Positions 43,679-53,467 are shown, counted from the stretch's first letter. The stretch: DNA of 64,000 nucleotides from Paraburkholderia elongata (GCF_013177735.1 NZ_WOEZ01000074.1:1-64000), one strand, 5' to 3'. Numbers and translations: made by a program. Notes: generated from the sequence alone by a model not told the origin.

Positions 43679-44490
43679 TGCAGATGCCGTGTCACGTTGA
43701 GCACTTGTGCAAGCGCGCCGACCGGGAAATTCGACAGCGTGTCGAACTGGTTGCCCTGATAACCAAAAATCTTGCCGTCGGTCTTCTTGCGTTCGAGGTC
43801 GATCATCACCACACCGAGCGTCGGAATGATTTTTTCGCGCCAGACGAACAGGTACAGATCTTTGGCGATGGCGATGTAGTGGCAACGGTCCACATCGGCG
43901 AGACCTGCTTCCACGCCCGAGAGACATTGCCACGCATAGAAGTTGTCGTTCAGATAGACGTGTTCGTACTGTTCCGTGGCGCTATACGTGTACAGGTTGC
44001 GCATGCCGATCAGTTCACGAGTCGGATGATGCAACGCCGCCTCTGCGCCTGCCTGGGCGCCCTGCTGCATGATCCTGCCGTGACGGAACTGTACCTGTAC
44101 GCCGGTCAACTCCAAGCCTCGTTCGACACGCGTAAACGCATCGGTACGGGCTTCGCTTTCGTTCGGCAACGTGCCGACCACCACGGTGCACAAACCCTGT
44201 TTCACGTCGAGCACGTAGCTCGTTGCTGCCGGCCGCGAGCCGTCGCCACCGCCGATGTAATCGACGAAGTAAATGCCGTCGCGCACCGACGTGACCCGGC
44301 ATTCGAATTGACCGCTTGCCTTACGCAGCACGCCGGCAGAATCGAACGTCAACGTTTCGGCGGAGCCATCGGCGAATTCAAGCTGCAACGTGCGGCCGGT
44401 GAGATCGTCGACGGGCGGCAGGATGTGGCTGTCAGGCGCGAAACCGTCGGCCAGCGCGCCGACCTGAATGAAAACGGGTTGAGATGTCAT
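43675..44490 (-). CDS. MoaF-domain protein
   Basis: 271 residues with two related halves. The C-terminal half carries YLNDNFYAWQCLSGVEAGLA, RCHYIAIAKDLYLFVWREKI and IPTLGVVMIDL, which I recognise as the MoaF family. In enterobacteria moaF belongs to the monoamine (tyramine) regulon, despite the cofactor-biosynthesis domain name. The fold is lipocalin-like, suggesting binding of a small hydrophobic ligand. It is upstream of, and overlaps, the deleted SDR, so the two were once a unit. The gap 44491-44706 has no ORF. Confidence 0.75.
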   Translation of the reverse strand: MTSQPVFIQVGALADGFAPDSHILPPVDDLTGRTLQLEFADGSAETLTFDSAGVLRKASGQFECRVTSVRDGIYFVDYIGGGDGSRPAATSYVLDVKQGLCTVVVGTLPNESEARTDAFTRVERGLELTGVQVQFRHGRIMQQGAQAGAEAALHHPTRELIGMRNLYTYSATEQYEHVYLNDNFYAWQCLSGVEAGLADVDRCHYIAIAKDLYLFVWREKIIPTLGVVMIDLERKKTDGKIFGYQGNQFDTLSNFPVGALAQVLNVTRHLQ

Positions 44491-44706
44491 GTTTGTATGG
44501 CTCCAGGAGTTCGATGATTTGCCGCGGCGCTACTTGCATCGAGCGCCAGGCCGCGGCGCCTGTGACTACTGTACGGACGCCGCAAGCGCGGCGGCATCGA
44601 CCATAAGGATGACAGCGCCCGCGACTTTAAGCGGCCCGGAGCGCCTGAAAGGCCCAACGCCCCCGGGGCCCTGGACGATTCCGACGCTTCGGAGCCGTTC
44701 AAGGCA

Positions 44707-45816
44707 TCACAGCCCGAACTCGCCGGCCAGTTCATCGATCAGTCCGCGTTGAAACGCCTTGAAGCGCTCGTTAGGCTGCTGCGCGATCGCCAGATCGAGC
44801 ATCGGATCGGTCACCTGCGTACGCACGTCCGCCAGCGTTTCGACAATGGCGTGCCCGCAGAACGGCACGTACGCTTCCGAATACCCGCCCTCGTGCACGA
44901 TCACCAGACGCCCGCCGCAATAACGTTCGGCGGCATCACGCATCAGTTGCGTCATCGTGCGATAGCTCTCGCTGTGCAGCAGCATGCGTGCGAGCGGATC
45001 GACCGCGCTCGCGTCGAGCCCACTCGCCACGACGATCAGATCCGGCCTGAACGCGTCGAGCGCGGGCAGCACGATGCGCTCGAACGCATACAGATAGGCG
45101 TCGTGCCCGCCGCCCGGCAACAACGGGATATTCACGTTGGCCCCCACGCCCGCGCCCGTGCCGCGCTCATCCGCACCGCTGTAGCCCGGCGGAAAGCAGC
45201 GATCCTGATGCAGCGATATCGTCAGCGTGTTGGGATCGTCGTAATAGATCGACTGTGTGCCATTGCCGTGGTGCACGTCCCAATCGATCACCGCGACGCG
45301 TTCGACACCATGCTTCGCACGGGCCGCATCGATCGCAATGGGAATATTGGCGAGCAGGCAGAAGCCCATCGGCTTGTCGCGCAGACAGTGATGACCAGGC
45401 GGGCGCGACAACGAGAATGCGTTGCTTGCCCGCTCGTCGAGCACGGTATCGATCGCACTGATGGCAAGCCCTGCGGACAGCGCAGCGATCTCATAGCTGC
45501 CCTTGCCGAACGGTGCGAGATCTCCCAGATCGCCGCCGGTCATGTCGCTGAGCGCCTTGAAGCGGTTCAGATAATCGCGCGGATGGATGCGCAGCAAATC
45601 TTCCTCAGTGGCAAGCTCAGCCCCCTGCATATCGAGCGACGCCGCCAGCCCCGAGGTCTGGATCAGCGCCAGCAGCCTGCGTTTCGAATCGGGCGATTCC
45701 GCGTAACCGCTGCTCGATGGCGGCTGCACCCAGCCGCCGACCGGAAAGAACAGCGCATGCGTTCCCCCTGTATGCCAGAAGGTGCGTTCGTCCGTGAAAA
45801 ATGCCGTTTTGCTCAT
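44707..45816 (-). CDS. Class II histone-deacetylase-like amidohydrolase
   Basis: 369 residues. Zn-site and catalytic motifs of the arginase/deacetylase fold are complete: the His pair in RPPGHHCLR, DWDVHHGNGTQ, and Asp in GLDASAVDPLARM, plus GGYSEAYVPF near the end. The class II-like substitutions suggest a small-molecule deacetylase (acetylpolyamine or N-acetyl amide) rather than a protein deacetylase; bacteria lack histones. It stands between MoaF and an MFS importer, both on the same strand. In this context it may free an amine from an N-acetylated compound before oxidation. Confidence 0.88.
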   Translation of the reverse strand: MSKTAFFTDERTFWHTGGTHALFFPVGGWVQPPSSSGYAESPDSKRRLLALIQTSGLAASLDMQGAELATEEDLLRIHPRDYLNRFKALSDMTGGDLGDLAPFGKGSYEIAALSAGLAISAIDTVLDERASNAFSLSRPPGHHCLRDKPMGFCLLANIPIAIDAARAKHGVERVAVIDWDVHHGNGTQSIYYDDPNTLTISLHQDRCFPPGYSGADERGTGAGVGANVNIPLLPGGGHDAYLYAFERIVLPALDAFRPDLIVVASGLDASAVDPLARMLLHSESYRTMTQLMRDAAERYCGGRLVIVHEGGYSEAYVPFCGHAIVETLADVRTQVTDPMLDLAIAQQPNERFKAFQRGLIDELAGEFGL

Positions 45817-45875
45817 GATTTCTCTTACCTGTAGTTCACCTGCGGATTCAAATCGACCTGGTTCGACTGCATGCG

Positions 45876-47129
45876 TTACTGCCGCGCGCCCGGCACTTCG
45901 CGCCTGCTACGCTCGACACGCAGCAAGCAAACGAAAGACAACACGCAGATCACCGCCGCGCCCTGAAACAACGTATTGAGTCCCGCGCCGGCGTCGAGGA
46001 GAAAGCCGGCGATCAGCGGACCGACCGCGAGCCCCGCGCCGATCACGAAGTTCAGCGTGGCGATCAAACGGCCTGACGTATCGGTTTTTGCGGCTGCGGC
46101 GAGGATGAACGGCAGCACGAAGGTCCACGCGAATTTGAAGGCGAAGATCGCGGCGGCGTAGCCCGTCGAACCAGGATGCGCCGACAGACCGAGCAAAGCG
46201 GCGACGAGAATCGCGTAACCCGTCAGCAGCATCGCGGCTCGCGCGATCCGGTTGCCGATGAACGACGCGCACGCCGCGCCGACGATGCCCATCACGCTCG
46301 CGACCGCCAGCAGTTCGCCGGTGTGTCCGGCGTCGAGTCCGGCGAGCGACGCCGCCTTGCTCGCGAATGTCCAGACGCCGCCGATCGCCACATAGAAAGC
46401 GAGCACGCCGCCGATCACCAGCGTCGCGTGAAGCCACGTGCTGCTTGCGGTGCTTCCACCGCTTGTGCCGTTCATGCCGGATCCGGCCTGTTGCCCCTGC
46501 TTGCCGCTGGCGCCGCCCAATGCCGGATCGAAGCCGCGCGTAAGCGGCGATGCGATCAGCGCGAGCACGGCCAACACCACATACAGCGCCCGCAAACCAA
46601 ACGCGTCGAACAGATGCGGCAGCACGAACAGGCCGAGCGCACCGGCCACCAGTTGACCCACCACCCACAAGCCATACACGCGGTCACGATTGCCGCTCGT
46701 TGCCGCGCTCGTCATGCACAGCACCATCAGCGTGCCGCCGCCGAGCGCGGTCAACGCGCGCAGCACCAGCAACACGACAAAGCCTGGCATCAGCACTGCC
46801 GTGGCGAGATTACCGATGCAGAACACCGCCGTGGCGATCGCCGCGACACGGCGCGCGTCGACACGCCCCAGCCACAAGAGCGAGGGCAAGGTCGCGCAGC
46901 TGAACGCGCCGAGTTCGACGAAGAAATACGTGCCGATCTGCGAGGCGCTCAAACCGAGCTGTCCGCCGAGTTGCGCGGCGACCGCCGGCGCGACCAGCAG
47001 CAACAGCGGTGTGATAGCGGCAAACACCACCAGCGACAGCAGCGTAGACGTCGCGAATTCGCGCGGCACGGCCGTGGGTGTCGCGGGTCCAGCTGCCGTG
47101 GCAAATGAGGAGGTCGAAGAAGTTTTCAT
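45876..47129 (-). CDS. MFS transporter
   Basis: 417 residues with about 12 helices (for example TLLSLVVFAAITPLLLLVAP and LNFVIGAGLAVGPLIAGFLL) and a Gly/Ser-rich central loop (GASGKQGQQAGSGMNGTSGG). The family resembles aromatic-compound or drug MFS carriers, but motif A is weak and I cannot name a substrate. It sits between the deacetylase-like gene and a porin on the same strand, so it is likely the inner-membrane uptake step for that pathway. Confidence 0.8.
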   Translation of the reverse strand: MKTSSTSSFATAAGPATPTAVPREFATSTLLSLVVFAAITPLLLLVAPAVAAQLGGQLGLSASQIGTYFFVELGAFSCATLPSLLWLGRVDARRVAAIATAVFCIGNLATAVLMPGFVVLLVLRALTALGGGTLMVLCMTSAATSGNRDRVYGLWVVGQLVAGALGLFVLPHLFDAFGLRALYVVLAVLALIASPLTRGFDPALGGASGKQGQQAGSGMNGTSGGSTASSTWLHATLVIGGVLAFYVAIGGVWTFASKAASLAGLDAGHTGELLAVASVMGIVGAACASFIGNRIARAAMLLTGYAILVAALLGLSAHPGSTGYAAAIFAFKFAWTFVLPFILAAAAKTDTSGRLIATLNFVIGAGLAVGPLIAGFLLDAGAGLNTLFQGAAVICVLSFVCLLRVERSRREVPGARQ

Positions 47130-47251
47130 AGGGCTCAGAGGTAACGGTTGCAGTTGCAGTTGCGGTCACAACGAAGGCCGATACGCGGCCTACGAAAGGC
47201 GAATACAAGCCGGCGTTGTCGACACTGAGGCGCCACGCCGGCGGCGGGCAA

Positions 47252-48313
47252 TCAGAACGTGTGATACATGCCGAGCATCGCGCCGAACTGCGAGGCGCCG
47301 TTGAGCGGCGTTGCGTCGTATTCATAGACCGGCTGCGAGCTTTGACTGCTGTTGCGCGAGTAGCCGAGATTCGCATACGCCACCGTGCGCTTTGAAAGCG
47401 CATAGGTGCCGCTCGCGATGAACAACGTCGGATGACCGACGCTCGGCGTGTTCGACCAGGTCTGATAGACGCCGCCCGCGAGGCCGACGAAATTGTTGAC
47501 CTGATAACGTGCCCCACCCCAGGCCACCGTTTTCGATGGCGCGAGCGATCCGGTCTGCCGCTCCGCGCCGCCGTACAGCGAAAGCGTCGCGATGTCCCAA
47601 TGCGCGGCCAGCGTGCCGATGGTCTGCTGCAGTCCCGAAGTATCCCCAGCCGCGGACGCCGTGCCTTGCGCCCGATGCAGTGCCGCGCTGATGCCGTAGC
47701 CGTTGCCGCCGTATTGCGCGCCGATTTCCAGCACCCGGCCCGAGCGCGAATTGCCGGCCACGCCACCGGTCGCCGCCAAGGCTTCGGCGCTGAAGCCGCC
47801 GTAATCGGCGGTCTTGAACTTCACCGAGTTATCGATGAAGTTGGCCGACAGCGGCACCAGCACGCCCTGCCCGCTGTACGCCGCGTACAGCAGCGGGTCG
47901 TAGAAAACCGTGCGATCGAACAGCACGCTGAACTGCCGCCCGAGCGTGACGGTGCCGAATTTTCCGATCAACCCGACATAAGCACCGCGAAAGAACGCGT
48001 AACCGGGCACCGTGGCCGTGCCATCGTTCACGTTGATGCCCTGCTCGAGGCGGAAGATCGCCTGCAAGCCACCACCCAAGTCTTCCGTGCCGGTCAAACC
48101 GATCTGCGACGGCAACACGCCGTAGTTCTGCAAGTTGACCGCGCTGTGCTGGCCGTCCGCGTTCGTGCGGTACTGAATGCCGGCGTCGATCAAACCGTAC
48201 AGCGTGACACTCGATTGCGCGTGTGCGGTCGCAGCGCAGAAGCCAGCGGCTACGCCCAATGCCGCTAACGTCTTTCGTCGACCGCTGCGCTGCCGTGATT
48301 CGTTTCGTTTCAT
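47252..48313 (-). CDS. OmpC-family outer-membrane porin
   Basis: 353 residues. A signal peptide of about 32 residues ends AATAHA before QSS. The porin signature SSVTLYGLIDAGIQYRTN, EDLGGGLQAIFRLEQGI and GLIGKFGTVTLGRQFSVLF follow, and the chain ends in Phe (MYHTF). Start ATG 48313 follows GGAG with a 7-base spacer. Porins embedded in catabolic clusters of this group usually serve uptake of the cluster's substrate. Confidence 0.92.
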   Translation of the reverse strand: MKRNESRQRSGRRKTLAALGVAAGFCAATAHAQSSVTLYGLIDAGIQYRTNADGQHSAVNLQNYGVLPSQIGLTGTEDLGGGLQAIFRLEQGINVNDGTATVPGYAFFRGAYVGLIGKFGTVTLGRQFSVLFDRTVFYDPLLYAAYSGQGVLVPLSANFIDNSVKFKTADYGGFSAEALAATGGVAGNSRSGRVLEIGAQYGGNGYGISAALHRAQGTASAAGDTSGLQQTIGTLAAHWDIATLSLYGGAERQTGSLAPSKTVAWGGARYQVNNFVGLAGGVYQTWSNTPSVGHPTLFIASGTYALSKRTVAYANLGYSRNSSQSSQPVYEYDATPLNGASQFGAMLGMYHTF

Positions 48314-48668
48314 CGAGAAGCTCCAAACCGTCTGATGTTTTTGTAATGTGTCCGTTGCTGCGGGCTGCATCCCTCATCGAGTGCAACGGCAGTGTCGGTA
48401 GCGGCAATTGCGCTGAATAGACGTCCAGATGAACGGTATGGAAAACCCGCACGCGATTGCGCGGAGCCCCGGCGCGATTGACATGGGCAGCTGGGTTGAA
48501 CGGCCCGGCGCACTGACGCGGCGTGGCATCCGCGGCCCGGGGCCGTTCAAATGAGGGGGGCGTGGCGCCATTTCCATCGGTGCGTTTTTCAAAAAAGCGC
48601 CACGTATAATCGGTCGGCACACCGCAGAAGCGGCCAGACGCGCCTTATCGACAGTGGAAGGAACCAGC
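48314..48668. other. Divergent promoter gap between porin and LuxR gene
   Basis: This 355-base gap separates the leftward porin/MFS/deacetylase genes from the rightward LuxR gene. It should hold both promoters. I see no ORF with a ribosome site and no obvious long palindrome. Confidence 0.5.
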
Positions 48669-49808
48669 GTGACAGTCACCGCAGACACCAAGCGGGTTAT
48701 CGATCAGTTGGGCGAAATGCCCCCTGCCATTCCGCTCGACGACTACGCAGGCGCACCGTTCGAACAGCGCAGCGCCGACTTCGAGGGCACGTTCTGCGGC
48801 AACGGCACCGCGGCGCGCGGCCTGAGCCTTTTCCTGCTCGACCTCTATGCGCTCGCCAACCGCACCGGCATCGGCGAATTCGAGCACGGCTTCTTCCGCC
48901 TTCTCTCGCAGCATTTACCGTTCGACGCCGGCTGGACCGGCGTGACCACACATACGGCCAACGGTCCGGTGATGCACAACAGCTTCGTCTATGGCCTGCC
49001 AGGCGAGTTCTTTACCGACTGGCAGCGCGTGTGCGACTGCGATCCGCTCGCGCTCGGCTCGATGAACCGCTACGGCCGCACGCTGGAAGTGTCGATCGTG
49101 GCGCCCGGCATCGATCCGCGCTTTCGCAACTGGGCTATCAAATACGGGCTCGCGCAACTGATGGTGGTGTCGGCGCTGGATCATCGCTTCGGGCTCGCGA
49201 CTTTCCTCTCGGTGTATCGCCGCGCGCTCGACAAACCGTTCTCCGCCGCGGATGCGCAAACGCTGGAGGATGTGATTCCGCACTTGAGCGCGGCGCTGAC
49301 GATCAGCCGCTCGTTTCAATTGACGCGCGAGCGCGGCGAAGGCGTCTCGACGCCGGCACGTGCAATCTGCGACGGCTTCGGTGCAGTGCACCAGGCGGAT
49401 AAGGCGTTCGAAACCATCCTACGGGGCGAATGGCCTGGCTATCAGAACCAGCATCTGCCGGCGCCGCTGATCGCGCATCTGCATGCGGACACGGGCCAGC
49501 CTTATGTCGGCGAAACGGTAACGGTCAGCTGCTCGCCGGTGGTCGGCCTGTTTCAGCTGGAAGCGCGCCAACGCTCGCCGCTCGACCGTTTGAGTCCACG
49601 CGAGCTGAGCGCGATCAAGCTGTATGGCGACGGCCTCTCACACAAGGAAGTCGCGCAACGCATGGCGATTTCGCCCACCACCGTGCGTCACTATCTGCGC
49701 TGCGCTTACAAGAAGCTCGGCATGCACGACAAAAGCCAGATTCCGTGGCTGCTCGGGCTGAGGGAGAGCGCGGCTACAAACGCCCCGGCGCCCGATCAGG
49801 GCGATTGA
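48669..49808 (+). CDS. LuxR-family transcriptional regulator
   Basis: About 379 residues. GTG 48669 is taken as the start because GGAAGGA lies 6 bases upstream, inside the longer open frame from 48654. The C-terminal HTH (about 310-365) reads LSPRELSAIKLYGDGLSHKE, then ISPTTVRHYLRCAYKKLGM. The large N-terminal part is likely ligand sensing but matches no domain I recognise. It is divergent from the porin and downstream catabolic genes, which are its probable targets, and converges on hpaR. Confidence 0.82.
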   Translation: MTVTADTKRVIDQLGEMPPAIPLDDYAGAPFEQRSADFEGTFCGNGTAARGLSLFLLDLYALANRTGIGEFEHGFFRLLSQHLPFDAGWTGVTTHTANGPVMHNSFVYGLPGEFFTDWQRVCDCDPLALGSMNRYGRTLEVSIVAPGIDPRFRNWAIKYGLAQLMVVSALDHRFGLATFLSVYRRALDKPFSAADAQTLEDVIPHLSAALTISRSFQLTRERGEGVSTPARAICDGFGAVHQADKAFETILRGEWPGYQNQHLPAPLIAHLHADTGQPYVGETVTVSCSPVVGLFQLEARQRSPLDRLSPRELSAIKLYGDGLSHKEVAQRMAISPTTVRHYLRCAYKKLGMHDKSQIPWLLGLRESAATNAPAPDQGD

Positions 49809-49817
49809 GCGGCTGCG

Positions 49818-50270
49818 TCACTCGTCCTCTTCTTCAAGGCCGGCAAGCAGATCGTCGACCGCGCGATATACGCGCTCGACGATTTCCGGCCCTACCTTGC
49901 GCTCAAGCTCGCGATAGTGCGCTTCGAGATCCTTTGAGATCACGCGCACCAACTCCACGCTCGTCTCGGTGAGCGACACCAGCACGCGGCGCTGGTCTTC
50001 CGCGAAACGCTCCTTCGTCACCAGCTCCATGCTCTCCATGCGCGCGAGCACGCCGGCCATGCTCGGGCTCGAAATCGTGCAGATATCGGAGATGTGGCGC
50101 GGCTCCATCGGGCCGTGTTCATTGAGCGCGCGAATCACGCGCCACTGCTGTTCGGTCAGTCCGTGCGCGGTAATCAATGGGCGGAACCGCTCCATCATTT
50201 TTTCTCTGGCGCGCAGCAACAACATCGGCAGGTTGCGGTGCAAAACTCGGGTAGAAGCGGAAGCGGACAT
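49818..50270 (-). CDS. hpaR: MarR-family repressor of homoprotocatechuate degradation (HpaR)
   Basis: 150 residues. The winged HTH contains MLLLRAREKMMERFRPLITA, LTEQQWRVIRALNEHGPMEP and PSMAGVLARMESMELVTKER, the HpaR-type MarR pattern. In enterobacteria HpaR represses the meta-cleavage operon and responds to 4-hydroxyphenylacetate or homoprotocatechuate. Here it is divergent from hpaG1, and a perfect palindrome lies between them at 50367-50380. The acidic C-terminus (LAGLEEEDE) is typical. Confidence 0.9.
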   Translation of the reverse strand: MSASASTRVLHRNLPMLLLRAREKMMERFRPLITAHGLTEQQWRVIRALNEHGPMEPRHISDICTISSPSMAGVLARMESMELVTKERFAEDQRRVLVSLTETSVELVRVISKDLEAHYRELERKVGPEIVERVYRAVDDLLAGLEEEDE

Positions 50271-50337
50271 GGCGGAAGATAAGTAAAAAGCAGCCGTCGA
50301 AGCTTAAGGGAAAACCCGCGATCAGCCGACAGGCTAT

Positions 50338-50380
50338 TGACCGTGGATGATATCAAGCGCAATACTACTAACATGTTAGT
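50338..50380 (+). promoter_or_regulatory. hpa operon promoter with HpaR-type palindrome
   Basis: A TTGACC box around 50338 and AATACT (50361-50366) are separated by about 18 bases. Immediately downstream is the perfect 14-bp palindrome ACTAACATGTTAGT (50367-50380), placed at the expected transcription start. A dimeric MarR protein bound there would block initiation. hpaG1 begins 25 bases farther on. Confidence 0.65.
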
Positions 50381-50405
50381 GTTTTCTCCGAGAGACAGCT
50401 GATTT

Positions 50406-51179
50406 ATGTTTGCACTTGCCGATCACCTGCTGCATCCCGAAGGCGACGCGCTGCCTCGCGACGTGGATACACACACCGTCGCCGCGCTGCTCGCACGTGG
50501 CGTGGCCTGCCGTGCGCCCGTTTCCGGCGCTGTCTATGGAACCTTGCTGAACGACCGCGCCGCGTTGGAAGCATTGGGCGATGCGGTGCATGCCGCTCCG
50601 TATAAAGCCCCGCCGAAAGCGCCGATTCTCTATCTGAAGCCGCGCAATACGTTCGCCGGTCATCGCGCACGCGTTGTCGTGCCCGACGATGCATTGGGTG
50701 TGGAAGTCGGCGCTTCGCTGGGTATCGTGATTGGCCGCACTGCAACATGCGTTAGCGCAGGCGAGGCGTTCGACTACATCGCCGGCTACACGCTGGTCGC
50801 CGATCTGAGCGTGCCGCATGCGAGCCTGTACCGGCCTTCGGTACGGTTCCGGGCGCGCGACGGCTTTTGCGTGATCGGGCCGGCACTGGTTGCAGCACGT
50901 CATGTTGCTGCGCCCGACGATCTGACGATCAGGGTTTCGCTTCCAGGACGTGAGGTCTTCACGGCGAGTACTGCATCATCGGTACGCAAAGTCGCTCAAT
51001 TGATTGCGGACGTAACCGATTTCATGACCCTCAGCGCCGGTGACGTCGTTACGCTTGGCGTGCCTCATGGTTCGCCGGTGGCGCATATCGGCGACACGGC
51101 CACGCTATCGATTGGCGGATTGCCGCCGCTCGAGGTGTCGTTTGCCGGTGCAGAAGAACAGGATGGAGAACAGCAATGA
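50406..51179 (+). CDS. hpaG: HpaG1: N-terminal-type subunit of 4-hydroxyphenylacetate isomerase/decarboxylase
   Basis: 257 residues of the fumarylacetoacetate-hydrolase fold, with the family segments LYLKPRNTFAGHRARV, EVGASLGIVIGRTAT and VADLSVPHASLYRPSVRFRA. In enterobacteria HpaG is one bifunctional chain acting on 5-carboxymethyl-2-oxo-hex-3-ene-1,6-dioate; in this group two adjacent genes supply the halves. The stop overlaps the start of the second half (ATGATG). It is the first gene of the hpa operon after the HpaR operator. Confidence 0.88.
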   Translation: MFALADHLLHPEGDALPRDVDTHTVAALLARGVACRAPVSGAVYGTLLNDRAALEALGDAVHAAPYKAPPKAPILYLKPRNTFAGHRARVVVPDDALGVEVGASLGIVIGRTATCVSAGEAFDYIAGYTLVADLSVPHASLYRPSVRFRARDGFCVIGPALVAARHVAAPDDLTIRVSLPGREVFTASTASSVRKVAQLIADVTDFMTLSAGDVVTLGVPHGSPVAHIGDTATLSIGGLPPLEVSFAGAEEQDGEQQ

Positions 51180-51934
51180 TGCGTGGCCGTGTTGCGTATG
51201 CAGGCGCGATTCACGAAGCTTACCCGGACGCCAACGGCGTACGCCTCGCCGACGGCCGCGTGCGTCGTGAAGATGAAGTGGTGTGGCTCGCACCGATCGA
51301 GGTCGGCACGATCTTCGCGCTCGGTTTGAACTATGCTGAGCACGCGAAGGAATTGCAGTTCAACAAGCAGGAAGAGCCGTTGGTCTTTCTCAAAGGCCCG
51401 GGCACGGTGATCGGTCACCGCGGCTTCACGCGCCGTCCCGCCGACGTCACCTTCATGCACTACGAGTGCGAACTGGCTGTCGTGATCGGCCAGACCGCAC
51501 AGAACGTCAAGCGCGAAAACGCCATGCAGCATGTGGCCGGCTACATGATCGCCAACGACTACGCGATCCGTGACTACCTGGAAAACTATTACCGCCCCAA
51601 CCTGCGCGTGAAGAATCGCGACGGCGGCACGGTACTCGGTCCCTGGTTCGTCGATGCGGCCGATGTCGAAGACGTCACGCAACTCGATTTGCGCACGTTC
51701 GTGAACGGCACGCGGCAACAACACGGCAACACACGCGATCTCGTCACCGATATCCCGGCGTTGATCGAATACCTGAGCAGCTTCATGACCCTCGCACCCG
51801 GCGACGTGATCCTGACCGGCACGCCGGAGGGCATCGTTAATGTGAATGCGGGTGACGAAGTGATCTGTGAAATCGACGGCCTTGGCCGTCTCGTCAATAC
51901 GATTGCATCCGACGCGGACTTCGGCCGCGCCTGA
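51176..51934 (+). CDS. hpaG: HpaG2: C-terminal-type subunit of 4-hydroxyphenylacetate isomerase/decarboxylase
   Basis: 252 residues with the complete FAH catalytic pattern: EIGTIFALGLNYAEHAKEL-type opening (here EVGTIFALGLNYAEHA), the metal-binding acids in HYECELAVVIG and ANDYAIRDY, and LTGTPEGIVNVNAGDEV near the end. It carries out isomerisation and decarboxylation in the homoprotocatechuate meta pathway, leading to 2-hydroxyhepta-2,4-diene-1,7-dioate. Translation is probably coupled to hpaG1. Confidence 0.9.
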   Translation: MMRGRVAYAGAIHEAYPDANGVRLADGRVRREDEVVWLAPIEVGTIFALGLNYAEHAKELQFNKQEEPLVFLKGPGTVIGHRGFTRRPADVTFMHYECELAVVIGQTAQNVKRENAMQHVAGYMIANDYAIRDYLENYYRPNLRVKNRDGGTVLGPWFVDAADVEDVTQLDLRTFVNGTRQQHGNTRDLVTDIPALIEYLSSFMTLAPGDVILTGTPEGIVNVNAGDEVICEIDGLGRLVNTIASDADFGRA

Positions 51935-52009
51935 TCGACAGGCTTTGCATGGGATCGGAGTAAGCGCTAAAGCGCCAACTCCGATCGACAAAGGAAAAAG
52001 GACAAGGCA

Positions 52010-53467
52010 ATGCGAATCGAGCATCTGATCAACGGCAAGTCGAGCGCCGCAAAAGACTACTTCGCGACGGTTAATCCAGCGACGCAAGACGTGCTCGCTG
52101 AAGTGGCCCGCGGCGGTGCGGAAGAAGTTGACGCCGCCGTGCGCGCGGCCAAAGAAGCGTTTCCGGCATGGGCCGGCAAGCTCGCGGCGGAACGCGCAAA
52201 AGTCATTCGCAAGCTCGGCGAGTTGATCGCGAAGAACGTGCCGGATATCTCCGAGACCGAGACGAAGGACACCGGCCAGACGATCTCGCAGACGCGCAAG
52301 CAACTCGTGCCGCGCGCCGCCGACAACTTCAGCTATTTCGCGGAGATGTGCACGCGCGTCGATGGTCATACGTATCCCACCGATACGCATCTGAACTACA
52401 CGCTGTTCCACCCGGTCGGCGTCTGCGCGCTGATCTCGCCATGGAACGTACCGTTCATGACGGCAACGTGGAAAGTCGCGCCCTGCCTCGCGTTCGGCAA
52501 TACCGCCGTGTTGAAGATGAGCGAACTGTCGCCGCTGACCGCCTCGATGCTCGGCAATCTCGCTCTCGAAGCCGGCATTCCTGCCGGCGTGCTTAACGTC
52601 GTGCATGGCTTCGGCAAAGACACCGGCGAACCGCTGGTGGCGCATCCAGATGTGCATGCAGTGTCGTTCACTGGCTCAACGGCAACCGGCAACCGCATCG
52701 TGCAAACGGCCGGCCTGAAGAAGTTTTCGATGGAACTGGGCGGCAAGTCGCCGTTCGTGATTTTCGACGACGCCGATTTCGAGCGCGCACTCGATGCCGC
52801 CGTGTTCATGATCTTCTCGAACAATGGCGAGCGCTGCACGGCGGGTTCGCGCATTCTGGTGCAACGCTCGATTTACGCGCGCTTTGCCGAACGTTTTATC
52901 GAACGCGCCAAACGCTTGACGGTGGGCGATCCACTGGCCGATAGCACAATCGTCGGTCCGATGATCAGCCAGGGGCACCTGGCCAAAGTGCGCAGCTACA
53001 TCGAACTGGGTCCGAAAGAAGGCGCGACGCTCGCGTGCGGCGGACTCGACGCACCCGACTTGCCCGAAGCCATGCGCAAAGGCAACTTCGTTAAGCCGAC
53101 AGTGTTCGTCGACGTCGACAACCGCATGCGGATCGCGCAGGAAGAGATCTTCGGCCCGGTTGCCTGCCTGATTCCGTTCGACGAGGAAGCAGACGCGATC
53201 AAACTCGCCAACGACATTTCCTACGGTTTGTCGAGCTACATCTGGACCGAGAGCACCGGCCGCGCGCTTCGCGTCGCCGCAGCGGTCGAAGCGGGCATGT
53301 GCTTCGTCAACAGCCAGAACGTGCGCGACCTGCGCCAGCCGTTCGGCGGCACCAAGGCATCGGGCGTGGGCCGCGAAGGCGGCACGTGGAGCTACGAAGT
53401 GTTCCTCGAACCGAAGAACGTGTGCGTATCGCTTGGCTCGCATCACATTCCGCGCTGGGGCGTCTGA
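52010..53467 (+). CDS. hpaE: 5-carboxymethyl-2-hydroxymuconate semialdehyde dehydrogenase
   Basis: 485 residues. HpaE-type aldehyde dehydrogenase: HLINGKSSAAKDYFATVNPA at the start, LISPWNVPFMTATWKVAPCL, the base Glu in MELGGKSPFVIFDD and the nucleophile Cys in NNGERCTAGSRILVQR. The C-terminal GGTKASGVGREGGTWSYEVF and FLEPKNVCVSLGSHHIPRWG are specific for HpaE. It oxidises the ring-cleavage semialdehyde with NAD. It follows hpaG2 with a 75-base gap and a strong AAAGGA-type ribosome site. Confidence 0.93.
   Translation: MRIEHLINGKSSAAKDYFATVNPATQDVLAEVARGGAEEVDAAVRAAKEAFPAWAGKLAAERAKVIRKLGELIAKNVPDISETETKDTGQTISQTRKQLVPRAADNFSYFAEMCTRVDGHTYPTDTHLNYTLFHPVGVCALISPWNVPFMTATWKVAPCLAFGNTAVLKMSELSPLTASMLGNLALEAGIPAGVLNVVHGFGKDTGEPLVAHPDVHAVSFTGSTATGNRIVQTAGLKKFSMELGGKSPFVIFDDADFERALDAAVFMIFSNNGERCTAGSRILVQRSIYARFAERFIERAKRLTVGDPLADSTIVGPMISQGHLAKVRSYIELGPKEGATLACGGLDAPDLPEAMRKGNFVKPTVFVDVDNRMRIAQEEIFGPVACLIPFDEEADAIKLANDISYGLSSYIWTESTGRALRVAAAVEAGMCFVNSQNVRDLRQPFGGTKASGVGREGGTWSYEVFLEPKNVCVSLGSHHIPRWGV

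Noticed and set aside
47147..47163. GTTGCA tandem repeats between the MFS and porin genes
   Set aside because: Only about three short units; no reason to think it is more than local slippage.
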